The translations under genes were made by a program, and so were the position numbers. Shown here piece after piece: positions 1 through 8,715 of a stretch of DNA of 36,944 bases. Source of the stretch: Planctomycetes bacterium UBA1146 (GTDB lineage: Bacteria > Planctomycetota > UBA8108 > UBA1146); NCBI GenBank assembly GCA_002311345.1, contig DCAA01000030.1:4607-41550 (forward strand), in the 5' to 3' direction. Numbering within the stretch: the first letter of the stretch is position 1; each line of letters opens with the position of its first letter. A model generated the notes under the pieces. That model saw nothing but the letters and a program-made list of their open reading frames with translations, was not told the DNA's origin and searched no databases.

Positions 1-369
1 ATGCTGGGAGCGGGGGGCATCGTTGTTCATGACGAGACGCGCTGCATGGTCCAGGCGGCACGCGAGAGCATGCACTTCCTGGCCCAGGAGTCGTGCGGAA
101 AGTGTTTTCCGTGTAGAATTGGTACGATCCGGATCACGGAACTGCTCGACGAGTTGATCCAGCACTCGGCGGGGAATCCGGTGATCCGTGAGGATCCGCT
201 GAAAGAACTGGCGGATCTGGAGGAAGTGCTGGCCGAAACGAGTGCCTGTGGACTCGGTCTGGCAGCGCCCTTCATCACGAAGACGTTGAAGAAATACTGG
301 CCCGATGTGGTTCAGAACTATATCGACGGCCAGGGATCCGAGAGCACCAGTGGAAGGAATTCGAAGTGA
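1..369 (+). CDS. fdsB: NAD-dependent formate dehydrogenase beta subunit, NuoF/FdsB-like (3' part)
   Basis: This is the C-terminal part of a NuoF-family flavoprotein, the subunit that carries FMN and one 4Fe-4S cluster and passes electrons between NAD(H) and the iron-sulfur chain. Visible are the cluster ligands in ESCGKCFPCRIGT (C32, C35, C38 of the visible part) and the distant fourth cysteine in SACGLG (C83). The ATG at base 1 aligns with an internal position of NuoF proteins, so the gene begins before the window. The NADH- and FMN-binding domains are not visible. It overlaps the next gene by 4 nt (GTGA), so the two are translationally coupled. This order matches fdsGBA-type NAD-dependent formate dehydrogenases, so a NuoE-like gene is expected just upstream (inference). 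A hydrogenase or bifurcating enzyme would use the same subunit type, but the neighbour is a formate dehydrogenase. Confidence 0.85.
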   Translation: MLGAGGIVVHDETRCMVQAARESMHFLAQESCGKCFPCRIGTIRITELLDELIQHSAGNPVIREDPLKELADLEEVLAETSACGLGLAAPFITKTLKKYWPDVVQNYIDGQGSESTSGRNSK

Positions 370-3140
370 GTACCGAGAAGGTGATGAACCTCGATGGTCG
401 CAACGTCTCTTTCCAGCAGGGGGAGACGGTGCTCGAGGTGGCTCGTCGCGAAGAAACCTTCGTCCCCACGTTGTGCTGGGATGAACGGCTCGATCCGTAC
501 GGATCCTGCCGACTCTGTGTGGTCGAGGTGGAAGGGCGTCGAATTCCCGCATCCTCCTGCACCCTCGAGGCGGAGGAAGGAATGGTGGTTCGCACCGACA
601 GTGAAAAGCTGCGAAGGATGCAGGCTACCCTGGTCGAGATGGTTCTCTCCGAGAATCCGGGCGACGAATGTCCGCGCTGCCGTGATATCGGTACCTGTGA
701 GGTTCACGAACTTGCCGAGCAGTTCGACGTCGGACGCGAACGTTTCCTCGGTGACATCAGTAATGCATCCAAAGAGGACTCGAATCCGTTTCTACTACGA
801 GACTATGACCGCTGCATCTCCTGTTACCGCTGTGTGCGGATCTGCGCCGAGGTGGAGGGGGATTACGCCATCACCATGACCGGGCGAGGCTGGAACAAGG
901 GGATTGCTACTGCTTTCGGTGGTCCTCTGATGGGTAGCGAATGCACCCTCTGCGGCCAGTGCATCTACACCTGTCCCACCGGCGCGCTCGCCGACAAGAA
1001 GATGGTTGGTCAGGGGTCTATTCCCGGAAAGGTCGAGGAGACTCGCAGCATCTGTCCCTACTGTGGCACCGGTTGTTCCATCAACCTGCATGCTCGAGAT
1101 GGGAAGATGATCGGTGTCACTCCAGCGCTCGATGGACCGGTGAATGAGGGTGCCTTGTGCGTGAAGGGACAGTTCGGTTTTGACTTCGTCAACTCGGACG
1201 ATCGTCTCACAATGCCTCTCGTGCGCAAGGATGGTCAACTGACGCCGGTCTCGTGGGATGAGGCGCTCGATTACACCGCCCAGCGATTCAAGAGCATTCG
1301 TGCCGAGCATGGTCCGAAAGCATTTTATGCCATCGCCAGTGGTCGTGCTCCCGGTGAGGGTGCCTACATGTTGCAGAAGTTCACACGGGCGGTGATGAAC
1401 TCGAATCAGGTCGATAATTGTTCACGTGCCTGACACAGCCCGACGGTCGCCGGTCTGGCGGCCTCGATAGGACGCGGAGCGATGTCGAACTCGATCCCAG
1501 AGATCGAGGACTGCCCGATGATGCTCTGTGTCGGCACCAACATGACGGAGTGCCATCCTATCATCGCGTTACGAGTGAAGAAGGCGGTTCGCAAGGGTGC
1601 GAAGCTGTTCGTGGTCGATCCCAGGAAGATCCCTCTGGCTGAACTTGCCGATGGACATCTTCAGATCCAGCTCGGGTCCGACGTGGCGCTCTTCAATGCG
1701 ATGGCGAAGGTGATCATCGATGAAGATCTGCACGACAAGGAGTATGTCGAGCAGCGCACCGAGGGTTTCGAGGAACTGAAGAAACATCTCGAGTCCTTCA
1801 CGCTCGAATATGCCGAGAAGATCTCGGGAGTTCCGAAAGAACTGATCCGTGAATGTGCCATCGAATACGGTTCGGCCGAGCGCGCGGGCATCTACTACAC
1901 CCTGGGAATCACCGAACACATCTGTGGCGTCAGTAATGTGCAGAGTTTGTGCAACCTGGCGCTCATCACCGGAAACCTCGGCAAACGGAGCGCGGGAGTC
2001 AATCCGCTTCGTGGGCAGAACAACATCCAGGGTGCCGGGGACGCCGGAGCCCTGCCCAACAACTACCCCGGATTCCAGGATGTCACCTCGGCCGAGAGTC
2101 GGAAAAAGTTCGAGAAGGCGTGGGGGGTCCCCCTCGATCCCGACAAGGGGATCACCAAGATCGCGGCGCTCGATCACGCCGTAGATGGACGCATCAAGGC
2201 GATGTGGATCTGTGGCGAGAACACCCTGGTGACCGACCCGGATGTCAAGCACACCACCAAGGCGCTCGAATCCCTCGATTTCTTCGTCGTGCAGGACATG
2301 TTCCTCACTGACACCGCCCAGAAGGCACATGTGGTCTTTCCTGCGGCGGCCTTCACCGAGGTGGATGGTTTCTTCACCAACTCTGATCGCCGGATTCAGA
2401 GGATACGAAAGGCGTCGGATCCCCCGGGCGAAGCGAAGCCTGACTGGTGGATCATCGCCGAGGTTGCCAAGCGGATGGAGAGCGGAGTTCACTTCGATTA
2501 TGACAGTAGCAGCGAGGTCTTCGATGAACTCGCTTCCGTTTCTCCGATCTACGCCGGCCTCGATTACGATCGCATCGACAGCGGTGAGTTGCACTGGCCG
2601 GTTCCCGATCACGATCATCCGGGTACACCCGTGCTCCATGAAGGCGTATTCCTCAACGGCAAGGGCAAGTTACAATTGCTTGACTATGTCCCTCCCTCAG
2701 AGAATCCCGATGATGAATACCCGTTCTATCTGACCACGGGACGACGATTGCCGACCTACCACACCAACACGATGACGGGCCGTTCAGAAGGTTTCCGGAT
2801 CCTGGTTCCCAACGAGTGGCTCGAGATCCATCCCCGGGATGCCGAGAAATTGGGCTTCGAGGATGGGGACTGGGCACGGATCAGTTCGCGCAGAGGAGAT
2901 GTGACGACGCGCGTCGCCATCACCCGGACCTCACCGTCAGGGACGGTGTTCATGAGTTTTGCCTTCCCCGAGGAGACGCTGACCAACAACATCACCAATC
3001 CAGACGTGGATCCGATAACCGAGACGCCGGAGTTCAAGGTCGCCGCGGTGGCTGTGGAACGAATCGAGGCTCCAGCAGGGTTCAGTGCCGAGCCGGCACT
3101 TCAAGCGGATCCGGCGATCGAGGATCCGAGGGATGGCTGA
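366..3140 (+). CDS. fdhA: Formate dehydrogenase alpha subunit, selenoprotein with in-frame TGA = Sec356
   Basis: Molybdenum- or tungsten-bis-PGD formate dehydrogenase, about 924 residues when the TGA at 1431-1433 is read as selenocysteine. Both halves (366-1430 and 1434-3140) are in one frame. Read through, the junction gives NCSRA-U-HSPTVAGLA, the formate dehydrogenase active site, with Sec356 followed by the conserved His. Domains: plant-type 2Fe-2S ferredoxin (C37, C48, C51, C65); NuoG-like Cys/His cluster motif (C102, C105, C111, H114); two 4Fe-4S motifs (CISCYRCVRIC about 150-160, CTLCGQCIYTC about 193-203); CPYCGTGC (230-237) opening the molybdopterin domain; dinucleotide-binding C-terminal domain about 785-900. 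Start is GTG at 366, overlapping the stop of the NuoF-like gene. With that partner it should form a cytoplasmic NAD-linked enzyme interconverting formate and CO2. An automatic caller would split it into two genes. A plain nonsense mutation is the alternative, but the motif position and the hairpin argue strongly against it. Confidence 0.93.
1431..1466 (+). promoter_or_regulatory. Bacterial SECIS element at the Sec codon
   Basis: Directly after the TGA lies a perfect 7-bp hairpin: arm 1445-1451 (GGTCGCC), loop GGTCT (1452-1456), arm 1457-1463 (GGCGGCC). There is one U-G wobble at 1447. A short lower extension (1441-1443 with 1464-1466) is possible around a bulged C. The loop sequence and its start at base 22 counted from the U of UGA match the Escherichia coli fdhF SECIS as I recall it. 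The U at offset 17, important for SelB binding in E. coli, is also present. Caveat: the loop bases also encode the conserved Gly-Leu of the enzyme, so part of the match is forced by the protein. Confidence 0.8.
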
Positions 3141-3215
3141 TCCTGTTCCAGGGGTTGGGCTTGCGTGATCACTCCATCGGGTTGGCAACTCCCCGAGATC
3201 GGCAGGGAATCGCCA

Positions 3216-3246
3216 CCCTCCGCCCTGGAAAAATGAACTCGGAGGG
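3216..3246 (+). promoter_or_regulatory. Hairpin covering the Shine-Dalgarno of the glycosyltransferase gene
   Basis: CCCTCCG (3216-3222) pairs perfectly with CGGAGGG (3240-3246) across a 17-nt loop. The right arm is the only strong purine-rich ribosome binding sequence before the GTG start at 3262, so folding would hide it. A GTG at 3251 opens a four-codon reading frame whose TGA overlaps the 3262 start. A regulatory role is inference. Confidence 0.35.
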
Positions 3247-3261
3247 GGGAGTGAGCCGCCG

Positions 3262-4953
3262 GTGAAATCTGTCCACATCCGTATGGCAGTCCTGCTGTTT
3301 TTTCTCACCATGCTGTGCCTCTATCTCGCATCGACGACGATGCTATGGGATCGGGACGAACCTCGCTTCGGGCGGGCGGCGGTGGAGATGATACGCACCG
3401 GTGATTATCTCGTTCCTCGTTTCGATGGCCAACTGCGTGTCGATAAACCTCCGCTGGTCTACTGGATGATGATGCCGTGGATCGCCTGGTACGGGGCGAC
3501 CGACCTGGCGGTACGGATTCCCTCCATCCTGGCGGGCCTCATCGTGGTTCTTGCTACCTTTCATATCGGAAGGAACCTCGGTGGTGATGTCGTGGGCCTG
3601 AGAGCAGCAGGCCTGGGAGCTCTTCTGCCGTTGCCGCTGTTGATGGGGACCGCTGCCACTGCGGATGCGACGATGATGGCAGGAGTCACGGTATCGATGG
3701 CGGTGCTCGTCGACCGGGCACTACGAGGATACCGCCTTGTCCATTTGCCGCTGTTGACGATCTCGCTGTCGTGGGCGTTGCTGGCGAAGGGGCCGGTTGG
3801 TCTCATCATCTTCTTGCTCGCCTGCGCCTGGGCCAGTTTCGCAGGCAGGCAATGGTTCGATCTGGGAAGAAGATGGTGGGGCATCGTTACCGTCGCTTGC
3901 GTGGTGTCGGTCGGGATCTTCCTCGCCTGGGCGATCCCCGCCAACGAGGCAACCGGCGGTGAACTGGCCCGCATCGGGATCGGCCGCCATCTGATCGAGC
4001 GAAGTATTTCGCCACTCGAGAGCCACGGAGGAAGCGGTCTGATCGGTTGGATCCTCGGATTGCCTTTCTATTTGCCGGTGCTGTTGCTGGGAGCTGCCCC
4101 TGTCTCTGGACTGTTGGTGCCGATCATCATGGCGAGGCGGGACCTGTTTGGTGGTCGCGGCAAAGGTGTCTTGCTGGCAGCTCTGGTGATTCCGACACTT
4201 TTGTTGATGACGCTGGTGGCGACCAAACTTCCTCACTACATCCTCGCTTCGTTTCCCGGCCTTGCAGTGGCTGTGGTACTGGCGTGGAGTCGGGTCGAGA
4301 CGGGCAAGGTCGAGCCACGATTGCTGGCGGAGATACCCGGTCGGATCGGTCGCTGGCTGGGAGCGCTGATGCTGGCTCTGCTACTGGCCGCCTTCGTGGT
4401 GGTGATGGTCAGTTACGAGGGGAGCGATGGGATGCTGATCACCGTTGCCGTTGCGATGCTGATCACGATGGCATTGACGCTACGATTGAGACCTGGCGTA
4501 CGTTTCGGTAGCTGGCAGGGTCCTGGATTTTTGAGCGTCTGTACTGCCTTGTGCATGGTTTTGATGCTGCACGGACTCGGTGGTCTCCAGCATCGCATGC
4601 AGGTGGCACCGAAGGTTGCCGAAGTCATCGAGCAGAGTGTCGCTCCCGATGCTCCACTGGTCGTTCTCGGTTATGGCGAACCTTCGCTGGTCTTCGCCCT
4701 CGATCGGGATCCTCTGCCGGGAGAAAAAACGGTGCCTTCCCTGCACGAGAAGTTCCCGGGAGGAGTTTCACAGTGGGTCGAAACAGCAGCGCCGTGCTGG
4801 TTGCTGGCCACCGTCGGGGAATTGTCGAAAAGCGCTGTTGATCTGCAAGCAGAAGGATGTCGTCTCGTCTGGTCGACCGGTCCTGAAGGCATCGTCAACT
4901 ATTCCAATGGCGAGACCATTTCGATGGAACTGTGGTTCCTTGCAGAGTCCTGA
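3262..4953 (+). CDS. ArnT-like (GT83/PMT superfamily) membrane glycosyltransferase
   Basis: A 563-residue polytopic inner-membrane protein of the ArnT/PMT type, which transfers a sugar from a polyprenyl phosphate carrier to a lipid or protein on the periplasmic side. Evidence: a first membrane segment (about 8-27) followed by the acidic first loop WDRDEPRFGRAAVEM (D30, D32, E33), then VDKPPLVYWM (about 60-69), LLAKGPVGL, and TKLPHYILASFPGLA. The hydrophobic segments alternate throughout, and a soluble C-terminal domain of about 120 residues follows. The length is near the usual 550 of ArnT. The sugar and acceptor cannot be told from sequence; ArnT proper adds aminoarabinose to lipid A, but no arn genes are nearby. 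Start GTG at 3262 is chosen because the frame is open and a purine-rich run lies at 3241-3250; ATG at 3283 is possible. Its last 55 nt overlap the convergent PAP2 gene. Confidence 0.8.
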   Translation: MKSVHIRMAVLLFFLTMLCLYLASTTMLWDRDEPRFGRAAVEMIRTGDYLVPRFDGQLRVDKPPLVYWMMMPWIAWYGATDLAVRIPSILAGLIVVLATFHIGRNLGGDVVGLRAAGLGALLPLPLLMGTAATADATMMAGVTVSMAVLVDRALRGYRLVHLPLLTISLSWALLAKGPVGLIIFLLACAWASFAGRQWFDLGRRWWGIVTVACVVSVGIFLAWAIPANEATGGELARIGIGRHLIERSISPLESHGGSGLIGWILGLPFYLPVLLLGAAPVSGLLVPIIMARRDLFGGRGKGVLLAALVIPTLLLMTLVATKLPHYILASFPGLAVAVVLAWSRVETGKVEPRLLAEIPGRIGRWLGALMLALLLAAFVVVMVSYEGSDGMLITVAVAMLITMALTLRLRPGVRFGSWQGPGFLSVCTALCMVLMLHGLGGLQHRMQVAPKVAEVIEQSVAPDAPLVVLGYGEPSLVFALDRDPLPGEKTVPSLHEKFPGGVSQWVETAAPCWLLATVGELSKSAVDLQAEGCRLVWSTGPEGIVNYSNGETISMELWFLAES

Positions 4954-5756
4954 GCGGCACGTTTGCGTTGCAGAATGGATGCCACCAGTGCGACGCTGAA
5001 AGCCCCGAGAAGAAAGCCAGCGATGGTGTCGGTGGGCCAGTGTTCTGCCATCAGGACCCGTGTTGCTGCCAGCCACAGACCTACCGCCAGCCAGATCGGC
5101 CAGCCCCGTGGATAGAGCAGACACAGGACCATCACCAGCGCCCCGCTAGCGGTGGCGTGTCCCGACGGAAAACTGTGATGGTTGTGATCGAATGCGAACC
5201 AATCCCAGTGCAGGCGACCGCGCCAGAGTAACTCGTTGGGTCGTCCGCGACCGACCAGGAACTTGACGCAAGTGGCCAGCACAGAGGCGACACCAAGGCC
5301 GAGGAATCCTGCCAGCATTCGCCTCTGTATCTTCAGGTCGAGTTTTCTGTACCTGGAGAAGAGCCAGATCAGCAGCAAGACAGCCAGTGTGGTCTCTCCC
5401 CTCGCCAGATGAGTGCTATATCTGGCCAGGTATCTCAGCTGTCGCATCGCTGGGCTGGCGGCGTCCGGTTCCGAGGGATCATCCCAGCAACGACGAGCCT
5501 CGAGAATCATCTGCGAATCGAAGGTGATTCCTTGCAGTGCTTTCTCGGGCCAGCTCGGGGAAGGTGCCTGGTCGGTTTGTTTGTCGATATGGGCCTGGTA
5601 GGCGCGAAACGCTGCATTGTCGGAGGAGGAGAAGATGGGCAGGAACATACAGAATGCGATGGTCGTGCTGACCACGACCCAGATGATCATCCAGTGACGG
5701 AGACCACGCGGATGCATCGGATCGAGGCCAGTGGGAATGGCAGGCTCCTGGCTCAT
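4899..5756 (-). CDS. PAP2-superfamily membrane phosphatase
   Basis: A 285-residue membrane phosphatase of the PAP2/PgpB/BcrC group. Members remove phosphate from lipid phosphates such as undecaprenyl diphosphate or phosphatidic acid at the outer face of the inner membrane. All three signature motifs are present in order: K165-x6-R172-P173 (KFLVGRGRP), PSGH at 197-200 with the catalytic His, and TRVLMAEHWPTD with R233, H239 and D243. About five to six membrane segments are visible, one at 22-40. There is an extra loop of roughly 70 residues between the first two segments. ATG at 5754-5756 overlaps the radA stop by 4 nt (ATGA), so it is coupled to radA. The substrate is unknown; recycling of a polyprenyl carrier would fit the facing glycosyltransferase gene, but they are on opposite strands. 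Confidence 0.88.
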   Translation of the reverse strand: MSQEPAIPTGLDPMHPRGLRHWMIIWVVVSTTIAFCMFLPIFSSSDNAAFRAYQAHIDKQTDQAPSPSWPEKALQGITFDSQMILEARRCWDDPSEPDAASPAMRQLRYLARYSTHLARGETTLAVLLLIWLFSRYRKLDLKIQRRMLAGFLGLGVASVLATCVKFLVGRGRPNELLWRGRLHWDWFAFDHNHHSFPSGHATASGALVMVLCLLYPRGWPIWLAVGLWLAATRVLMAEHWPTDTIAGFLLGAFSVALVASILQRKRAAQDSARNHSSIEMVSPLE

Positions 5757-7114
5757 TCGACGAAGCGTTTGGCCAGGTCTGCCAGTTCTTGAGTTTCGTG
5801 GATCCTCATGCCATCGAGTGGTAAACCTTCGAGACTCCCCGGAGCCAGACAGGCAGCCTGGAATCCGAGTCGTTTGGCTTCTTCCAGTCTCTGGCGGGTC
5901 CCGGGTACCGGTCTGATCTCACCGAGCAATCCCACCTCACCGGCAAAGATCACGTCCCTGGGAAGTGCTCGATCATGAAACGAGGAGAGGATTGCAGCGG
6001 CCAGTGCCAGGTCTCCTGCGGTGCCACGCAGTTTCACCCCTCCGACGGCGTTGGCATGAATATCGCAACCCCCGAGTGGGATCCCCAGCCGTTTCTCGAG
6101 TACTGCAGCGAGCATCGAAAGACGACCCGAATCGATGCCGGATACCTTCCTGGCGGGGGCTCCGTGGGCCGCGGGTGTGACCAGCGCCTGGATCTCGAGG
6201 AGCAGTGGACGGCTCCCTTCCAGCACTGCCGCCGCGGCAGATCCTGGTGACGAATGACGACGATCTCCCAGCAACAGGCCAGATGGATTTTCGACCTCGA
6301 TGAGTCCATCGGATCGCATCTCGAAGATTCCCACCTCCTCGGTCGATCCGAAACGATTCTTCAGACCTCTGAGCACCCTCAGGGCGTGTCCTCGTTCTCC
6401 CTCGAACTGCAATACCGCATCGACCATGTGTTCCAGGGCTCTTGGCCCGGCGACGCCGCCATCCTTGGTGACATGGCCGACCATCAGCATTGGGATTCCT
6501 TCACGACGAGCGAGAGCCAGTAACCGCGAGGTGACCTCCCGCACCTGAACCACTCCGCCTGCACCTGCAGGGATTTGCTCCCACCGTATCGTCTGGATGC
6601 TATCGATCCCGACGACTGCGGGCCTGATGGAAAGGATCTGTTGCTCGATGGCTTCCACGTCACATTCGGGGAGTAACCACAGTTCCTCTGACGATGCACC
6701 GATCCGATCGGCCCGCAATCGAACCTGCGCCGCGGATTCTTCGCCTGTGATGTAGAGAAAACGATTTCCTGTGCTGGAAATGGCCTGGGCGATCTGCAAC
6801 AGCAGCGTCGATTTTCCGACCCCCGGTTCGCCCGAGAGTAATATACCGCAGCCGGGGACCAGTCCGCCGCCGAGAACCCGATCGACCTCTCCCATGCCGA
6901 TGGCCATCCGATCTTCCTCGCGCGCTTCGATCTGCGTGATCGATACCGCGGTTGCACTCTCTCCGGCCAGTCGAGGTGTAGGTTCGCTGCTGGCTGTACC
7001 GAGGCGGTGTTCCTTGAGCGAGTTGAAGGTGCCACAATCCGGACAGCGCCCCATGTGGCGTTCGTGCGAAGTACCACATTCCAGGCACATGAAAATAAAC
7101 CGGCTTTTTGCCAA
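5753..7114 (-). CDS. radA: DNA repair protein RadA (Sms)
   Basis: RadA, a RecA-like ATPase that aids branch migration of recombination intermediates. Residues from the chosen start: zinc finger C10-x2-C13-x10-C24-x2-C27; Walker A GEPGVGKST at 95-103; the RadA-specific KNRFG motif at 252-256; a C-terminal Lon-protease-like domain (about 290-450) lacking protease function in this family. The start is a TTG at 7112-7114 with GGAGG ending 3 nt before it; it gives 453 residues beginning MAKSRF, the usual RadA length and N terminus. The open frame extends 110 codons further upstream to 7444, but that stretch has no RadA similarity and would overlap murD, so it is excluded. The gene follows murD by 112 nt and overlaps the PAP2 gene by 4 nt. 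Confidence 0.95.
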   Translation of the reverse strand: MAKSRFIFMCLECGTSHERHMGRCPDCGTFNSLKEHRLGTASSEPTPRLAGESATAVSITQIEAREEDRMAIGMGEVDRVLGGGLVPGCGILLSGEPGVGKSTLLLQIAQAISSTGNRFLYITGEESAAQVRLRADRIGASSEELWLLPECDVEAIEQQILSIRPAVVGIDSIQTIRWEQIPAGAGGVVQVREVTSRLLALARREGIPMLMVGHVTKDGGVAGPRALEHMVDAVLQFEGERGHALRVLRGLKNRFGSTEEVGIFEMRSDGLIEVENPSGLLLGDRRHSSPGSAAAAVLEGSRPLLLEIQALVTPAAHGAPARKVSGIDSGRLSMLAAVLEKRLGIPLGGCDIHANAVGGVKLRGTAGDLALAAAILSSFHDRALPRDVIFAGEVGLLGEIRPVPGTRQRLEEAKRLGFQAACLAPGSLEGLPLDGMRIHETQELADLAKRFVE

Positions 7115-7226
7115 GATTCCTCCAGTTACGACCGTGAGATCTCGTTGTCGAGATGGGGACGGGTTCTCGACTATCCTGAACCCGGGAGAGCAACGCATCC
7201 AGAGCACGGCTCTAGAACGAGTCCTC

Positions 7227-8705
7227 TCAGCGATGTCCTCCGTCACCCGCGCAACTCGGGGCGCGAGATTTATTCCATCCCTCGACCAGTTGTTGAAAGT
7301 GGTCGCCGCGCTCCTCGAAGCAACTGTACTGGTCGAAGGAGGCGAAACCGGGACTGAGCAGCACCACTTCTCCGGTTCGTGCACACTTGAGGGCTGCAGC
7401 GAAGGCTGTCTCCAGATCCGGGTGCCGTTGAAGACGATCATCACCGAGTCCGCCCTGAATCAGGGCTTCGTACAGTTGCTGCTGCACGGCGCCAAAGCAG
7501 TAGGCGTGCAGGTTCCGTTCCCTTGCGAAGTCCGCCAACGCGACCAGATCCGAACCCTTCGGTTTGCCTCCACACAGCCAGTGGACGGGGGCGTCACTTC
7601 TGGCCAGTGCTGCTGAGGCGGATTCGGGAGAGGTCGCCTTGGAGTCATCGATGAAGCGGACGCCGTCGATCTCGCCGAGGTCCTGGTAGCGGTGCGGGAG
7701 TCCCGGGAAGGTCTCGATGGCGTGCGAGATTCCCTCGACGGTGGCTCCCAGATGAGTCGCGATGGTGGCGGCATGGAGTGCGTTCATGCTCCCGGCAGGT
7801 CCCTCCAGTGCGAGGGACGGGTGATAAGGGATGGAGATCTTCTCGCCGTCGGGAGACGAGACAGACAGAACTCCGTCTTCTTGTCGACTCTCCCCTTCGT
7901 CTCCGCAGCGGATGACCTTGCGATGGGGGCAACTGAATCCTGTGCCGAAAGGTGCGCCGGTAGGGAGGATGGCCACTGCGTCAACTTCCTTGCTCGGCTC
8001 CAGCAAGCGTTGCTTGGCGGCAAAATATCTACTTTCGTTGCCATGCCAGTCGAGATGATCGGGACTCAGATTGGTCACCGAAACGATCCTCGGACGCGAC
8101 CCACCCTGTTCGAGCCGTTCGGCCTGGAATGATGAGATCTCGACGACGTACCTGCGTTGCGGATCTGGTCGATCCAGTTCAGCGAGCAGGCTTCCTCCGA
8201 GATTTCCGCCGACGCTGACCCGCTTCCCGGATTCTTCGAGCATCCGGCCGGCCAGGACGCAGGTCGTGCTCTTGCCGTTGGTGCCGGTGATCGCCGCCAG
8301 GTGTTTCGATGGGAGCCACGAGAGAGCCAGCCCCATCTCGGTGACGGCTCGAAGACCACGAGCAGCGATTTCCTCGAGGAATGGAGTGCTCGGCTTGATC
8401 GCCGGGTTCACCACCACCCAGTCGCATGCGTCCAGATCCTCGCTGCAGTGGCCGCCGAATGTTTTGCGGTGGAGGTCGATGCCTTCGAGTTTCGCGAGAG
8501 AAGTGGCCAGTTGCTTCTCGGGAGCGTCTTCCGAGATGGAAACCGTTGCCCCGTGAGAGACGAGGAACAGGATCAGGTCGGTACCGCCGCCATGACGGCC
8601 GAGACCCAGGACCAGCACGCGGAGTCCATCCAGTTGATCAGGAGTTCGATCGGGTGGTTGGAACTGTAGATCGCATCCCTCGACGATGTCCGTGCTCCCG
8701 GTCAT
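7227..8705 (-). CDS. murD: UDP-N-acetylmuramoyl-L-alanine:D-glutamate ligase
   Basis: Cytoplasmic Mur ligase that adds D-glutamate to UDP-MurNAc-L-Ala in peptidoglycan synthesis. Evidence: N-terminal Rossmann-like domain (VLVLGLGRHGGG at about 31-42), ATP loop TGTNGKST at 140-147, GGNLGGSLL, NLSPDHLDWH, C-terminal ligase domain with FIDDSKATSPES, and the MurD-type end LLSPGFASFDQYSCFEERG. It has 492 residues, somewhat longer than the usual 440-460, with a short unconserved N-terminal tail and C-terminal tail. Start ATG at 8703-8705 has GAGG five nt upstream and lies 10 nt after the stop of the lipoprotein gene. Longer versions up to 8798 would overlap that gene. MurD stands alone here, away from the usual division and cell wall cluster. 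Confidence 0.95.
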   Translation of the reverse strand: MTGSTDIVEGCDLQFQPPDRTPDQLDGLRVLVLGLGRHGGGTDLILFLVSHGATVSISEDAPEKQLATSLAKLEGIDLHRKTFGGHCSEDLDACDWVVVNPAIKPSTPFLEEIAARGLRAVTEMGLALSWLPSKHLAAITGTNGKSTTCVLAGRMLEESGKRVSVGGNLGGSLLAELDRPDPQRRYVVEISSFQAERLEQGGSRPRIVSVTNLSPDHLDWHGNESRYFAAKQRLLEPSKEVDAVAILPTGAPFGTGFSCPHRKVIRCGDEGESRQEDGVLSVSSPDGEKISIPYHPSLALEGPAGSMNALHAATIATHLGATVEGISHAIETFPGLPHRYQDLGEIDGVRFIDDSKATSPESASAALARSDAPVHWLCGGKPKGSDLVALADFARERNLHAYCFGAVQQQLYEALIQGGLGDDRLQRHPDLETAFAAALKCARTGEVVLLSPGFASFDQYSCFEERGDHFQQLVEGWNKSRAPSCAGDGGHR

Positions 8706-8715
8706 AGGAGCCTCA

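Noticed and set aside
1434..1481. A separate second formate dehydrogenase gene starting at ATG 1482
   Set aside because: The codons between the TGA and 1482 encode the conserved HSPTVAGLA segment in the same frame, so the two ORFs are one selenoprotein gene.
3146..3230. Terminator from TTCCAGGG (3146) and CCCTGGAA (3223)
   Set aside because: The loop is about 70 nt and no U run follows at a proper distance; it is more likely chance, and competes with the better hairpin at 3216-3246.
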